A stretch of DNA of 64,000 nt from Mactra quadrangularis (taxonomy: Eukaryota; Mollusca; Bivalvia; Venerida; Mactridae). Positions 47,626 to 57,929 of this stretch are shown piece after piece. The stretch covers positions 8,032,001 to 8,096,000 of the forward strand of contig CM046294.1 in assembly GCA_025267735.1 (NCBI GenBank), in the 5' to 3' direction. Both the position numbers and the translations under genes were made by a program. The notes beneath the pieces are model-generated. The model was not told the DNA's origin. It did not search any database and was given only the letters and a program-made list of their open reading frames with translations. Position 1 is the first letter of the stretch. Every line of letters begins with the position of its first letter.

Positions 47626-48480
47626 CATTAGGTAAATTAAGCCAATATAATTTCTGAAACTATTCGGTGAGATGTTTGGTCAAGAGGGACAGAGAGTATC
47701 CTGTCTGTAATGTAAATACCAGTTAATTTGAATATAAAATGATCTGGGTAGTCAGCAAGTCATATATACGGTAATCCAAAAACGAACTAATGAACTACCA
47801 ATAATACTTTTGTAGAAATTTTCTATCTATCTAAAAAGTCTGGTTGTCACAGAGTGACCAAATCATGTTTACTTGAGATATGTCTGCAATGAACTCTTCA
47901 TTATTTATTTTAAATAGTTAAAACAATTTTACTAGAAAGTTTCGTTTTTGTGAGGCTAGAAGACTTTACACAAAATATTGTATAAAATAGTGCCACGTCT
48001 CTGTGGTTAATTTGACTTCTCATTTAGGTATAAGCACTTTTTAGTCGCTATTTAATAGCTCTACAGTTGCCTGGAATTATGACAATAATAGAAGCTCATT
48101 ATTTCAATCGATACTAAACTGAATGATATATATACATGTAGTATATACTAATAAATAACATGTCATTGAAGGAAAAAGAACAAAACCCCAATCAGTATCA
48201 AAATCTTTTTTTTATTAATTACGTTATGAGTTTTAGTATATAATTTATTGCGATCGGCCCATTCACATAGAACAATACATACACACAAATACATACGATA
48301 TGTATATGTAATGGAGAAACAAAACATTTAAGATATACCAATGATAAGTTATCTTATAATACTTCAAATAAAATTTATGGCTTTTGATTGGCTGATCGTG
48401 TCTGCGAAAAAAATCCATATACACCGTTTGTGAGTTCATATACACCGTGTCTCCTCGGATAGCCTCTCACAATAATGCAA

Positions 48481-49233
48481 CATAAATTTTGTTCATCGAT
48501 TCAAAAATGTTTTTCTTTGTGATCTTAACATTTATAAGCAAATAAGACATATCGATGTCCTGTTCTTTATAAAATAACGTTATAAAGCGGGTTTTCAACA
48601 TGAATAACAAATCTATTACTCACAATACTGTAAACCAAGGGCCCAAAATTTGACGCTTTACAACTCCAACTTCCAAGCCAATGGATTGTACTTCTTCCAT
48701 TCTGTGACTGTGTTCAATACGACGAATTTTCCAGTCATTATAAAGTTAATACAAAGTTTCATTCATTGGAGCAAGCCAAGCTATGCATTAAGAATAAATA
48801 ATGAAACTGGCTGTCGAAGGTCTTTCTCAAATACGAATCCACGTAGATTTTCTTGACTCGATTTTCGGAAAACCATTTCTATCGTGTTCCAACAGTTTAT
48901 CCCGTCAGCGAGTGTTTGCTTAATAAAAGTCCATATATCCCTATCGTCCGTGTGCATTTTTGTTCTTTTTAAATAGATCCTTGTACTTCCGATCCTTAAA
49001 TCTTCGAAAATTATAATCTTTAAACTTCAAATGTCAAATAGTAAATCCTATCACACATCATAACATGGTCGCCAGTATGATGTCATGATCAAACGTACTA
49101 AAAAGCAATTGGGGTGCGCAGCGGGGAAATTGAACTAAAATACTGCATTTGTTTTTTGTACATTTTAGAGCTCCCGACCGATTTTAAAGGGATTTGAAGT
49201 ATCATAAAATCGTAATAAAGATTTCTGACGATG
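48481..49233. other. Non-coding sequence between repeat modules
   Basis: Contains an open frame at 48650-48856 with no recognisable domain. Its minus strand near 48700-48750 also gives a short protein-like stretch. Neither can be supported as a gene. Confidence 0.35.
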
Positions 49234-49595
49234 TAGACCTTGAGCCAGTATATGACATTGCTCCCCCCAAGGGGGAATTTTCAAGGGTATGATTTTTTTA
49301 ACCCATATGGTGGTAGGCATTCATAGATAAAAGTTTGCAAAGTTCTGTTGGGGCTTTACAGAGTTATGGGACTTTGAAATATCGCCCATTCTCATTTTCT
49401 GGTCAAAACCAAAATAGACCTTGAGCCCGTATATGACATTGCTCCCCACATAGGTATATTTTCAAGGGTATGATTTTCTTTACCTATATAGTGGTAGGCA
49501 TTCACTGATAAAAGTTTACAAAGTTCTGTTTGGGCTTTACAGAGTTATGGTACTTTGAAATATCGCTCACTCTCATTTTTCGGTTAAAATCATAA
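49234..49595 (+). repeat. Tandem dimer, 181-bp unit
   Basis: Unit starts TAGACCTTGAGCCAGTATAT at 49234 and TAGACCTTGAGCCCGTATAT at 49415, then runs colinearly (GACATTGCTCCCC, TTTTCAAGGGTATGATTTT, GGTAGGCATTCA, TTTGAAATATCGC). Two units only. The purpose is unknown; 181 bp is in the range of satellite monomers. Confidence 0.85.
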
Positions 49596-49689
49596 GTGCT
49601 TTTAAAGCCAGTATGTCTGTATGTCTCTCCCATATGGAGTTGTTCATTTCATCAGGTTGTCTCCCTTCATATTAACTCAGTCATACATA

Positions 49690-50045
49690 ACAATCATATC
49701 AGATGCATTGCTGACATATCATTCTATTTTAAGGATCTGTAAGGAATAGAAAGCAATATACATCACAGAAACCTTGAATTTATAAAAAATGCTGATACAT
49801 CAGAAAAATTTCGAGGATCCTTGATAAACCGTATTTCCCAGATTTGTTCAGAGCAGTTAATCAAGGCTCTTTAAAGGAACATCATAAACTATCGTTGAAG
49901 CATGTCTGTGTTGATAACTCACAACTAACTCTAATGGATATTTGCCTTTACATATCAATTTCTATTATTTCCTGCATCAAACCATTAAACTAAGGGTTTC
50001 ATAAAACATATAATGTACTTTCAACGAGTACTTTTATCTTACAGA
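49690..50045 (+). pseudogene. Broken copy of the X long frame
   Basis: Aligns with the 126-residue frame on the minus strand at 56297-56677. Readable pieces are ISFYFKDL, HHRNLEFIKNADTSEKFRGS and, after a frame change, SLKEHHKLSLKHVCVDNSQL followed by TLMDICLYISISIISCIKPL. It has two or more stops or frameshifts. The family is unrecognised. Confidence 0.55.
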
Positions 50046-50617
50046 AAGAGAAAAAAAGTTATTTTCCCTTTACAATTTGTACATTGTTAGGAAATAGTTT
50101 GTGTCATCTAAATACTCCGTCTTTAAGTTAATTAATCACGCAGTAAATAAGAAAAATATTTTTACTTCTCAATTTTCCAAGAATCTTCTTAATTAATCCC
50201 TGGATGACGTACATTTCTGTCAACAGGCATTATAAATGTCAGATTACAGCTTACATATGGATAACAAACAACTCTACTCCAGTATACACTAAATTCATAA
50301 TGAAACAAAAGACAAACTATTGACGTATATTTGTCTAGTTTAATGGTTGTTTTACAGTTAACTACTGGTTGGAGTATAAAATATTAGATATCTAAATGAC
50401 ACTTTGGTTTGATTACTGTATGTTTTCTTTGAAAATAATCACTTGAGTTAGATTATTTTAAAGATAAACTTCCATAAACCGTTTGCTTCTGTACTTTATT
50501 ACGAGAGAGAAAATGTAAAAGAGTTCATATTTTAGATCAATGTTAACGGGCTGCGACTAACGAACTGTTTTATATGAAGGGGGACAACTTAATGAAACAA
50601 ACGGCATTACTATCAAA

Positions 50618-50761
50618 ATGTTATGGAGTATGATGTGGAATAGCCGTAGAACGAGAAGAGGTCAAACTCCACGAAAGTGTGTAGATCAATTTGCGAATCC
50701 AACCTATCACAATGAAGCCAAACCTCCAATGACTAAGCTTAACTGGATGGGTACTGGTTAA
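50618..50761 (+). CDS. Conserved 47-aa frame with NPTY motif, copy 1
   Basis: A 47-residue frame, MLWSMMWNSRRTRRGQTPRK..., with a basic cluster (RRTRR), then CVDQFANPTYHNEAKPP and a C-terminal GTG before TAA. The frame is open upstream to 50561. Two further copies (minus strand, 55581-55730 and 60650-60799) keep the frame, the motif and the stop. A basic stretch followed by FANPTYHN resembles a juxtamembrane cytoplasmic tail with an NPxY sorting or phosphotyrosine-binding signal, so it may be the last exon of a membrane protein. That is inference: no signal peptide, membrane segment or splice partner was found. It was below the usual size for gene calling. Confidence 0.4.
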   Translation: MLWSMMWNSRRTRRGQTPRKCVDQFANPTYHNEAKPPMTKLNWMGTG

Positions 50762-51604
50762 AGATGAAGGTACCGGTTAGGTGGTTAGTTGATTCGACCG
50801 CCGAACATAACCTTATTTTAAAATGCTGATAGGCTAAACAGTATAGAACCCAATATGTTATACTTGCCTGGTCAATACGTTCAGTACATGTTCTGTTTTA
50901 TATTTTACTAAGTCAGTCATTTTTTTGTCTCGAAACTTAAAATAATTGTAATTTATTGGACATTTTAGAATTGATGACGTCATGAATTTGACAGTGTTTT
51001 GTCAATGAAGACGTTGCTAGGAGCACATTGAATAAAATGGAAACAAAATAAGAATACAAGCTATAATTAAAACGTGAAATATAACGGATACTTTGTCTGA
51101 TCATTGACATGAATATAACCATCTGATAGTTAGTTGAGTAATAGCTATTGAACATAAAAATACATTAAGTTTTACACAAATATTGAACTTAGTGGAGCGC
51201 CGTCAGACAACGTAATTTGTTACAATTTCGGAATTAAGTAATTACAGTATATGTCCTAATATACCAGCAATAATGGTGGTTGGGAAAATTACTTTAATAC
51301 GAGAACCTTTTATTCTAGTTATCTCGCAGTCGTAGATCTTTATTACTGAGTAAAATCTTTTTGTTTACAGAATGGACTTTTTGCCACTACAAATAGTCAA
51401 TAACATTTTTGTAGTGGATTTGGAAAGCAGTGAACGTAAAATTACAAGATGGCGCAAGAGAGACAGCTCTAGATTGATTGGTAATAATTTGATGACGATT
51501 ATTAGTAGAATGCTTTCTGTTGAATTTTTAATACAAAATTTATAAGCTTAAGTACTCAGTTATATTTTCCCTCCAGTATGTTAATTTTTTATTATACATT
51601 TTTT

Positions 51605-51830
51605 ATTCCCAATGATTAGATTACAGTCGATGCAGGTGGCACAAGAATTTTTCTTAGCAGAAAACTTACACCACTTTGCTCCACTCCATCCAGGTGTAAT
51701 GGGTACCTGTTAGGGCCTTGCACTGTATGGTGTGGCTGCAATCTGCGCCGTATGTTAACAGATGACTCGGTGTTCGGGGAAGTTAATGTCAAGAGCCGAC
51801 TGAATAGTGATACTATAAGTAGACTTCAAA
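51605..51830 (+). mobile_element. Meta-domain-like SINE remnant
   Basis: GATGCAGGTGGCACAAG, then ACTTTGCTCCACTCCATCCA and GGTGTAATGGGTACCTG, the closest match in the window to the Meta-type SINE core as I remember it. The tRNA head is missing or unrecognisable. Ends are approximate. Confidence 0.6.
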
Positions 51831-52582
51831 AACCTCGCTTTAACTTAATTTTTACCTAGATAACCGTTGGTGGCATAGAGTGAATACAAGATAGATCTGT
51901 TAGATTTATAACAAAAATGTATTGTATTAGCAACGGATATTTTTGTTTCTATAGAAACATTTTGAATACCCATTTAATGGTTTATTGTGTATATTTTGAA
52001 ACTGGCAGATATGGATCCTATCCATAGACGCTCCCTTGATCCACATTTCTGACAAAGGGTTATAAATATAGGCCTACAGTTCACGTATATAGACATATAT
52101 GTAAATAAGAGTAAGGAGGATCTAAATAATTGTATACTATTACATTTGTATATGTTTTTCCTCTGAGATTCTGTCACAAATTAGATGATTCCTTGCCACT
52201 TGTTGAGTAACGGAAATTAGATTCAGTGATGACCAGCATCTTGAATAATTGATGACCGAGAAACAAGTTCACAAGTACGAGTTCAATAGGTATTACTGTA
52301 ATGATATGTATGTATGCGATGTGCTTTATGGAGAACCCAAAAATTCTGACAACTTTGAATTGGAAAAATATACTTACAGATGTTCCAAATAATTCAAATT
52401 GTGTCAGTTTCTGCATAAAAAAAGTTAATCACATATATTTTTCAACATGGTATTACAACACAAATTGTCAAGTAATTAACACTTATTTAAAATATGACCT
52501 ATTTTTCTATGAATGTTGGCAAGTCATTGTTGACATCTGGTAGTAAGCTTCAAATTATGATCTTTTTGTGAGCTGTCTAGTT
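51831..52582. other. Non-coding sequence between repeat modules
   Basis: Overlapping short frames occur on both strands (51974-52543). None has a recognisable domain or a copy elsewhere. Confidence 0.4.
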
Positions 52583-53910
52583 AACTCATAAAGTAATTAT
52601 TAAAAGTATTTGATACTTGTTATGGGTGTTTAGTTCTTTTTTCTACTATGACAATTTATTTACACATTTATTTAATTCTACTTAGTATAGATTTAAATAA
52701 TGAGCTTTTCATTTGTGTCCAAATTCATTCCAGGCAACTGTAGAGTTATTAAACAACTACTAAATAGTGCTTATTCCTACTTTAACAGACCAAAATAAGA
52801 GGTTTAAAGAACTTTAGAAGCATGATATTTAGTGTACAGAAAATTATCAAATTGACACAATCTGGTACAACATTAATTCTAATGTCTTCTAGCCTCGCAA
52901 AAAAACCCCGAAAGTTTCCAGTAAAATTATTTAAACTATTTAACATAAATAATGAAGATTTTTATTGCAGACATGTCTCAAGTTAACATGAGTTAGTCGC
53001 TCTGTGACAGCATGATTTATTAGATAGATAGGAAATCTCTGTGAAATATTAATGGTAGTTGATCATTTTATATTCAAATCAACTGGTATATCCATTACAG
53101 TCAGGATACTCTCTGTCCCTCTTGACCAAACATCTCACCGAATAGTTTCAGAAATTATATTGGCTTCATTTACTTAATGTTGCGTAGACAGATTGTGTTA
53201 AGCAGCAATAATTTTGAATGATCAGTATTTTGAAACATCGTGTTGCAAAATGAGTATATATACTAAATTATAAACTTTTCATTTATCTCTACAAAACTTT
53301 GCATACGAAAAGGACTAATCCTGTGTAACTAATGACTTTCATTTAACAGATTTCTCATAAATTATACGTTTTGTTGTTCTGTACATAAACTTATGATTTA
53401 AAAATTTCAAGGAAGATATGGGAATATTGCAAGGGAATATTAAATTTGTGGACATTGTAATTTAAACCGTATTTAATCAGAATATCAATTTCACTTGTTT
53501 ATACAGATTCTAGAAGTATAAGAACTGATTGTTTACGGCATTATTTTTTTGTTCCATGTGTTCTATCGCTCAATTGATTCTCAAATAAAAAGTTCAATAC
53601 ACATGTTTTACACAGTACAATCACGTGCATCACTATTTTATTTGGCCAACAAAAAAAGAGGAAAATATAAGGATTATTAAAAATAGTATAAGTATTCGTG
53701 TAAGTTACTTTAACAATTTTTACATTGTTATGCATTATGTATTAATCATACATTTATTATTTTCCATAGTGTTCATCAACGTATCTGTCCTTGAACTGTG
53801 TTTATATACAAACTCATTTTTTCTCATTTTTCCCATTTATACTATCGATTTACAAACATCGCCATACTGTTTACATTCTAATATATTCTTATCATTATTA
53901 TTTCAGAAAA

Positions 53911-54130
53911 TTGTGAGACGTCACCCGGAGAGAGAGAGAATGAAAATGATGTGTATTGTATATCAAAACGGACCAGAATTTCTCTTACAATTAATGTAAG
54001 GACAAAGATTGCCACTCTTTTAAATAGTAAACAATATCATGTCATGTTCGTGTTATTCTCACATTAAACGTAAAAACTTGTGGCTAGAATTTCCTGATTA
54101 TGAGAGTTCAAACAGAGTCATCAACAGTAG
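53911..54130 (+). pseudogene. Coding-like stretch of the Y segment, copy 2
   Basis: One frame reads ISKRTRISLTINVRTKIATL then LNSKQYHVMFVLFSH before a stop. The third copy (59753-59941) reads ISKRTRSSLIINVRTKLITL, LNGKQYHAVFVLF and then RKNLWLEFPDNESSNRVINS after a one-base difference. The first copy (minus strand near 46670-46850) has the same words. It is unrecognised; the parallel alternative frame (CIVYQNGPEFLL) makes coding status doubtful. Confidence 0.35.
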
Positions 54131-55580
54131 AAACATAACGACATTTCTTTCTCCAGACAAAGTATTCAGATTTATACATGTATATTGTAAAGCGATACAT
54201 GTATGTGAATTCGTTTAAATAATTGGGAATTATGGGAAACATAAGCTTTTTGGTATATATAAGTAGCAACTCTCTAGGTTAATTCAATGTACTGTATGGC
54301 AGATGTTTGTAGCTATTTCTAGGTAAATGTCATCGTTTAATGTATAATTTGACTAGTAGTAAACATAATCTTTATTTTGTAAACAAATTTAACATTAATA
54401 AGTTGTTTTTGAAAATTATCATAATACACTGTCCTTTTCTTAGCACGCATTTTTCAAAGAAGGCATCATAGGCCAAATCTCACCACGAGAACACAATCAT
54501 TTCGACATAAAATGTGTCTATATTTTGTTATGGTTTAAACCAAAATTCAAGTTTGGTTATGAACAAAATTCAACTATTAAATCACAAGAGTGTTGCAAGT
54601 GCTTGTAGCGCAGCTAAACCTCGTCACGTTTACCACCCGCAATTAACGCTATTTAAAAAAGTTCGCAACACTGACGCTAAACATCGAATTTCCTTCTATA
54701 CAATAGCTGTCTTAACCATGACGCCAAACGTCGCAAGTGGCAAAAAGTATTTAGTATCGAACTAGACAAGCACTCAAGTATTACATAGTACAAATATGAG
54801 TTCAAAGCAATCATCCCATAGACCCATTTTAACTATCTACACATCGATAGCAACCAATTGTAGGTCCATAGGTGACACACGTGCGCCATCTTGAAACTTT
54901 ACATTTACTATTTCCCAAACACATAACAAAACAGATGCATTCATTTTGTAGAGGCTAAAAGTGCATTCAGTAAACATTTAGATTTTATACCGATATAAAG
55001 ATCTACGTCTATTAAGTGATTTATGAATTCTAAGTCACGCTATAAAGGTTATATTTAAGTCATTTCCCCTATCACCATTATTGCTGGTAGATAATGGACA
55101 TATATTGTAATTACTTAATACATAAATTGTAACAAATTACGTTGTCTGACGATGCTCAATAAAGTTCAATATTTATGTAAAACTTAATGTATTTTTATGT
55201 TCTACAGCTATTATTCAACTAACTATCAGATAGTTATATTAATGTCACTGATCAGACAAAGTATCCGTTATATTTCACGTTTTAATTATTCTTGTTTTTT
55301 ACATTTTATTCAAAGTGCTACTAGCAATGTCTTTGTTTGACATAACCCTGTCCAATTCATGACGTCATCATTTCTAAAATGTCCAATAAATTACAATTAT
55401 TTTAAGTTTCGAGACAAAATAATGTCTGACTTAGTAAGATATAAAACAGAACATGTACTGAACGTATTGACCAAGCAAGTGGAATACATTGGGTTCCATA
55501 CTGTTTAGCATATCATTATTTTTTAATAAGGTTATGTACGGCGGCCGAATCAACTAACCACCTTACAGATTTGTTTATCT

Positions 55581-55730
55581 TTAGCCAGTACCAATCAAGT
55601 TAAGCTTAGTCATTGGAGGTTTGACTATAGCTCCATTGTGGTAGGTTGGATTCGCGAATTGATCTACACACTTTCGTGGAGTTTGACCTCTTCTCGTTCT
55701 ACGGCTATTCCACATCATACTACATAACAT
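55581..55730 (-). CDS. Conserved 49-aa frame with NPTY motif, copy 2
   Basis: Minus-strand frame MLCSMMWNSRRTRRGQTPRK..., QFANPTYHNGAIVKPP..., ending GTG and TAA. It matches the 50618 copy except W/C near the start, a two-residue insertion after HN, and WM to LI near the end. The frame and stop are intact. Confidence 0.4.
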   Translation of the reverse strand: MLCSMMWNSRRTRRGQTPRKCVDQFANPTYHNGAIVKPPMTKLNLIGTG

Positions 55731-56296
55731 GTTTATATTTATGCCGTTTGTTTCATTAAGTGGTCTCCCTTCATATAAAACAGTGCGTTATTCGAAAACA
55801 GTTAACATTGATCTAAAATATGAACTCTTTTACATTTTCTCTCTCGTAATAAAGTACAGAAACAAAAAACTTATGGAGGTTTTTCTTTAATTTATCTCTA
55901 GTGATTATTTTCAAAATAAACTTCAAGTAGTCAAACCAATGTGTCATTTAGATATCTAATATTTTATACTCCAACCAGTAATTAACTGTAAAACAACCAT
56001 AAAACTAGACATATATACGTCAATAGTTTGTATTTTGTTTCATTATGAATTTAGTGTATACTGGAGTCGAGTAGTTTGTTATCCATATGTAAGCTGTAAT
56101 CTGACATTTATAATGCCTGTTGACAGAAATGTACGTCATCCAGGGATTAATTAAGCAGATTCTTGGAAAATTGAGAAGTAAAAACATTTTCCTTATTTAC
56201 TGCGTGATTAATTTACTTTAAGACGGGGTATTTAGATGACACAAAAGATTTCCTAATAATGTACAAATTGTGAAGGGAAATAACTGGTTTGCCTTT

Positions 56297-56677
56297 TTAG
56301 AATCTCTGTAAGATAAAAGTATTCGTAGACAGTATATTTAACGTTTTATGAAACCCTAAGTTTAATGGTTTGATGCAGGAAATAATAGAAATTGTTATGT
56401 AAAGGCAAATATCCATTAGAGTTAATTGTAACTTGTCAACACAGACATGATTCAACGATGTTTTATAATGTTCGATAAAGGAGCCTTGATGATTTGCTGT
56501 TAACAAATCACCGAATTTAACGTCTATCACAGATTCTCTGAACTTTTCGTGATTTATAAGCACATTTTTAATAAATTTTAGGTTTCTGTGATATGTATTG
56601 TTTTGTATTCCTTTCAGATCTTTGAAATAGAATGATATGTGAGCAATTGATCTGATATGATTGTTATTAAGGACCAA
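56297..56677 (-). CDS. Long frame of the X segment, 126 aa, unrecognised
   Basis: The longest open frame in the window after the GPCR, apart from a frame that runs through a SINE. It contains FYFKDLKGIQNN, YHRNLKFIKNVL, KFGDLLTANHQGSF, a KTSLNHVCVDKLQLTLMDI stretch and a hydrophobic CLYITISIISCIKPLN. Copies at 49690 (broken) and about 61420-61760 (broken, with an inserted 30 or so bases) preserve many of these words in the same frame, suggesting descent from a coding sequence. The C-terminal hydrophobic run could be a membrane segment. No known family recognised; it is more likely a repeat-borne exon or gene remnant than an active gene. Confidence 0.35.
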   Translation of the reverse strand: MVLNNNHIRSIAHISFYFKDLKGIQNNTYHRNLKFIKNVLINHEKFRESVIDVKFGDLLTANHQGSFIEHYKTSLNHVCVDKLQLTLMDICLYITISIISCIKPLNLGFHKTLNILSTNTFILQRF

Positions 56678-56690
56678 GTAAACAAAATGT

Positions 56691-57524
56691 GACGCACTGA
56701 GTAATTATAAAGAGAGACAACTTTATGAAATAAACTGTTTTATTAAGGGGTTTTCCATGGTATAGAATTATAACTTAGGACTCTTTCATCATTAATACGG
56801 TGCCTATAAAACGTGGTCAGGGGCGAAGTCAGCTTTTTAAAATGTGTATGCCCATAAAAAGGCATCCAATTGGCGAGTGTCCTTTGAAGAGAGTGTCAAG
56901 GGGACGAAACACCCCACAAGCGAAAAAAACGAATGAAAAAAACCATTTGTACGATTCAAAGTATATTTATTTTCAATGACAATTATCAAAAGGAAAATTC
57001 TATTCTTTACTCAGAACGGTAAACCACACATAAGTTATTGCAGTATCGAGATACATGACTGAGTTCATGGAAATTGAGTAAACCAACCAATGGTTTGATT
57101 TCAACTAGTTCTCATTAAAACATCGTAATTTACCACCAATAAATCTAAAACGAAAGAGAAAAACGTTTATTTCGTAAGCTTTTAATATATTAATGTAAAA
57201 CAAAATAATGCATACTTTCATATTTTGTCAACATGATCTGCCAAAGAATTTATGTACGCTAGTTTGGTGTGAAACGCTTTCTTTTGCTCGAAATTAACAT
57301 TGGAATACGACTAACAGCGTTTTAATGCGGGGCACTTTTTTATTCATTTATTTAAACTTCTTTAATTTTCAGTGTAATTCTGATTGTTGTCATACATTAC
57401 GTGTATCACAAGTTGTTAATTACTTTACATTGTGATCTTGCAATGATAATACAAAATTATTTTATTATTCACATTTTAAAACAGACAATAAATTGAACCA
57501 TATGTTATTTGTATTGATATAGCA
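56691..57524. other. Non-coding sequence between modules
   Basis: AT-rich, no gene recognised. Confidence 0.4.
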
Positions 57525-57845
57525 AAATTTCTTTCTAGTTTAGCTACATTTAGAAGTTCACCTCATTTACTAATGATAGAACAAGGCAAATATTTAGTTA
57601 TAGATAGAGAATATAGATCATGTTCTTATTGTGATAATTTCATAGAGGATGAATTTCGTTTTCTGATGATATGTCCATTGTATAATATTGTTCGTCTTAA
57701 AAATATTCATTAAGTGTACCCTAATAATCTAAATTAAAAAAAGATTGTTACAGCCTAATTTTATGTTCTAATAATGGAATTATACGTAGTGTTGCTATGT
57801 TTATATACAATGCCTTAAAAAAGAAATTCCTATCTTGAAATGTTT
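57525..57845 (+). pseudogene. LINE ORF2 C-terminal fragment with zinc-knuckle-like motif
   Basis: One frame reads TFRSSPHLLMIEQGKYLVID, then REYRSCSYCDNFIEDEFRFL and MICPLYNIVRLKNIH before a stop. It continues with interruptions (FYVLIMELYVVLLCLYTM). The pattern R-x-C-x2-C, EDEFHFL, C-P-L-Y, x-x-R-L-K is the typical C-terminal cysteine/histidine region of non-LTR retrotransposon ORF2; here the usual His is Arg. It lies immediately upstream of Y copy 3. Confidence 0.8.
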
Positions 57846-57929
57846 TAGTGATCGTATAGTTTTTAATTTTCTTGTATACAATGTTTAAATGACATAATCA
57901 GCTTTCCTAAAATAAATACCAACCATGTA

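Larger units (their letters stand above)
45308..48480 (-). repeat. Composite X/Y repeat module, copy 1 (inverted)
   Basis: The X part (45308-46170) is truncated and is followed by the complete Y part (46170-48480). The whole is the reverse complement of the modules at 52583-56690 and 57930-61760. Shared landmarks: GACGTCATGAATTCGACAG at 45424 (X); TTTTCTCTCTCTTCGGTGAC-type sequence near 46850; CGGTGAGATGTTTGGTCAAG at 47668; GGCCCATTCACATAGAACAA at 48257. This copy lacks the part of X containing the small frames. No terminal inverted repeats, target duplication or transposase were found. Confidence 0.85.
49660..51480 (+). repeat. Solo X segment
   Basis: Reverse complement of the X parts at 54990-56690 and 60390-61760, present without an adjoining Y. 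It carries both conserved frames of X (a broken version at 49690-50045 and an intact one at 50618-50761), then the CTTGGTCAATACGTTCAG and GATGACGTCATGAATT landmarks, and ends near 51480. Confidence 0.82.
52583..56690 (+). repeat. Composite X/Y repeat module, copy 2 (Y then inverted X)
   Basis: The Y part (52583-54480) matches 57930-60390 directly and 46170-48480 inverted. The joining region (54480-54990, including GTGACGTTT-type repeats) matches 45790-46170 inverted. The X part (54990-56690) is the reverse complement of 49660-51480. The 5' end of Y is shorter than in copies 1 and 3. Confidence 0.85.

Noticed and set aside
53625..53999. 124-aa open frame on the plus strand of Y copy 2
   Set aside because: Highly hydrophobic and AT-rich, broken in the other two Y copies; only the short block near its end shows cross-copy conservation.
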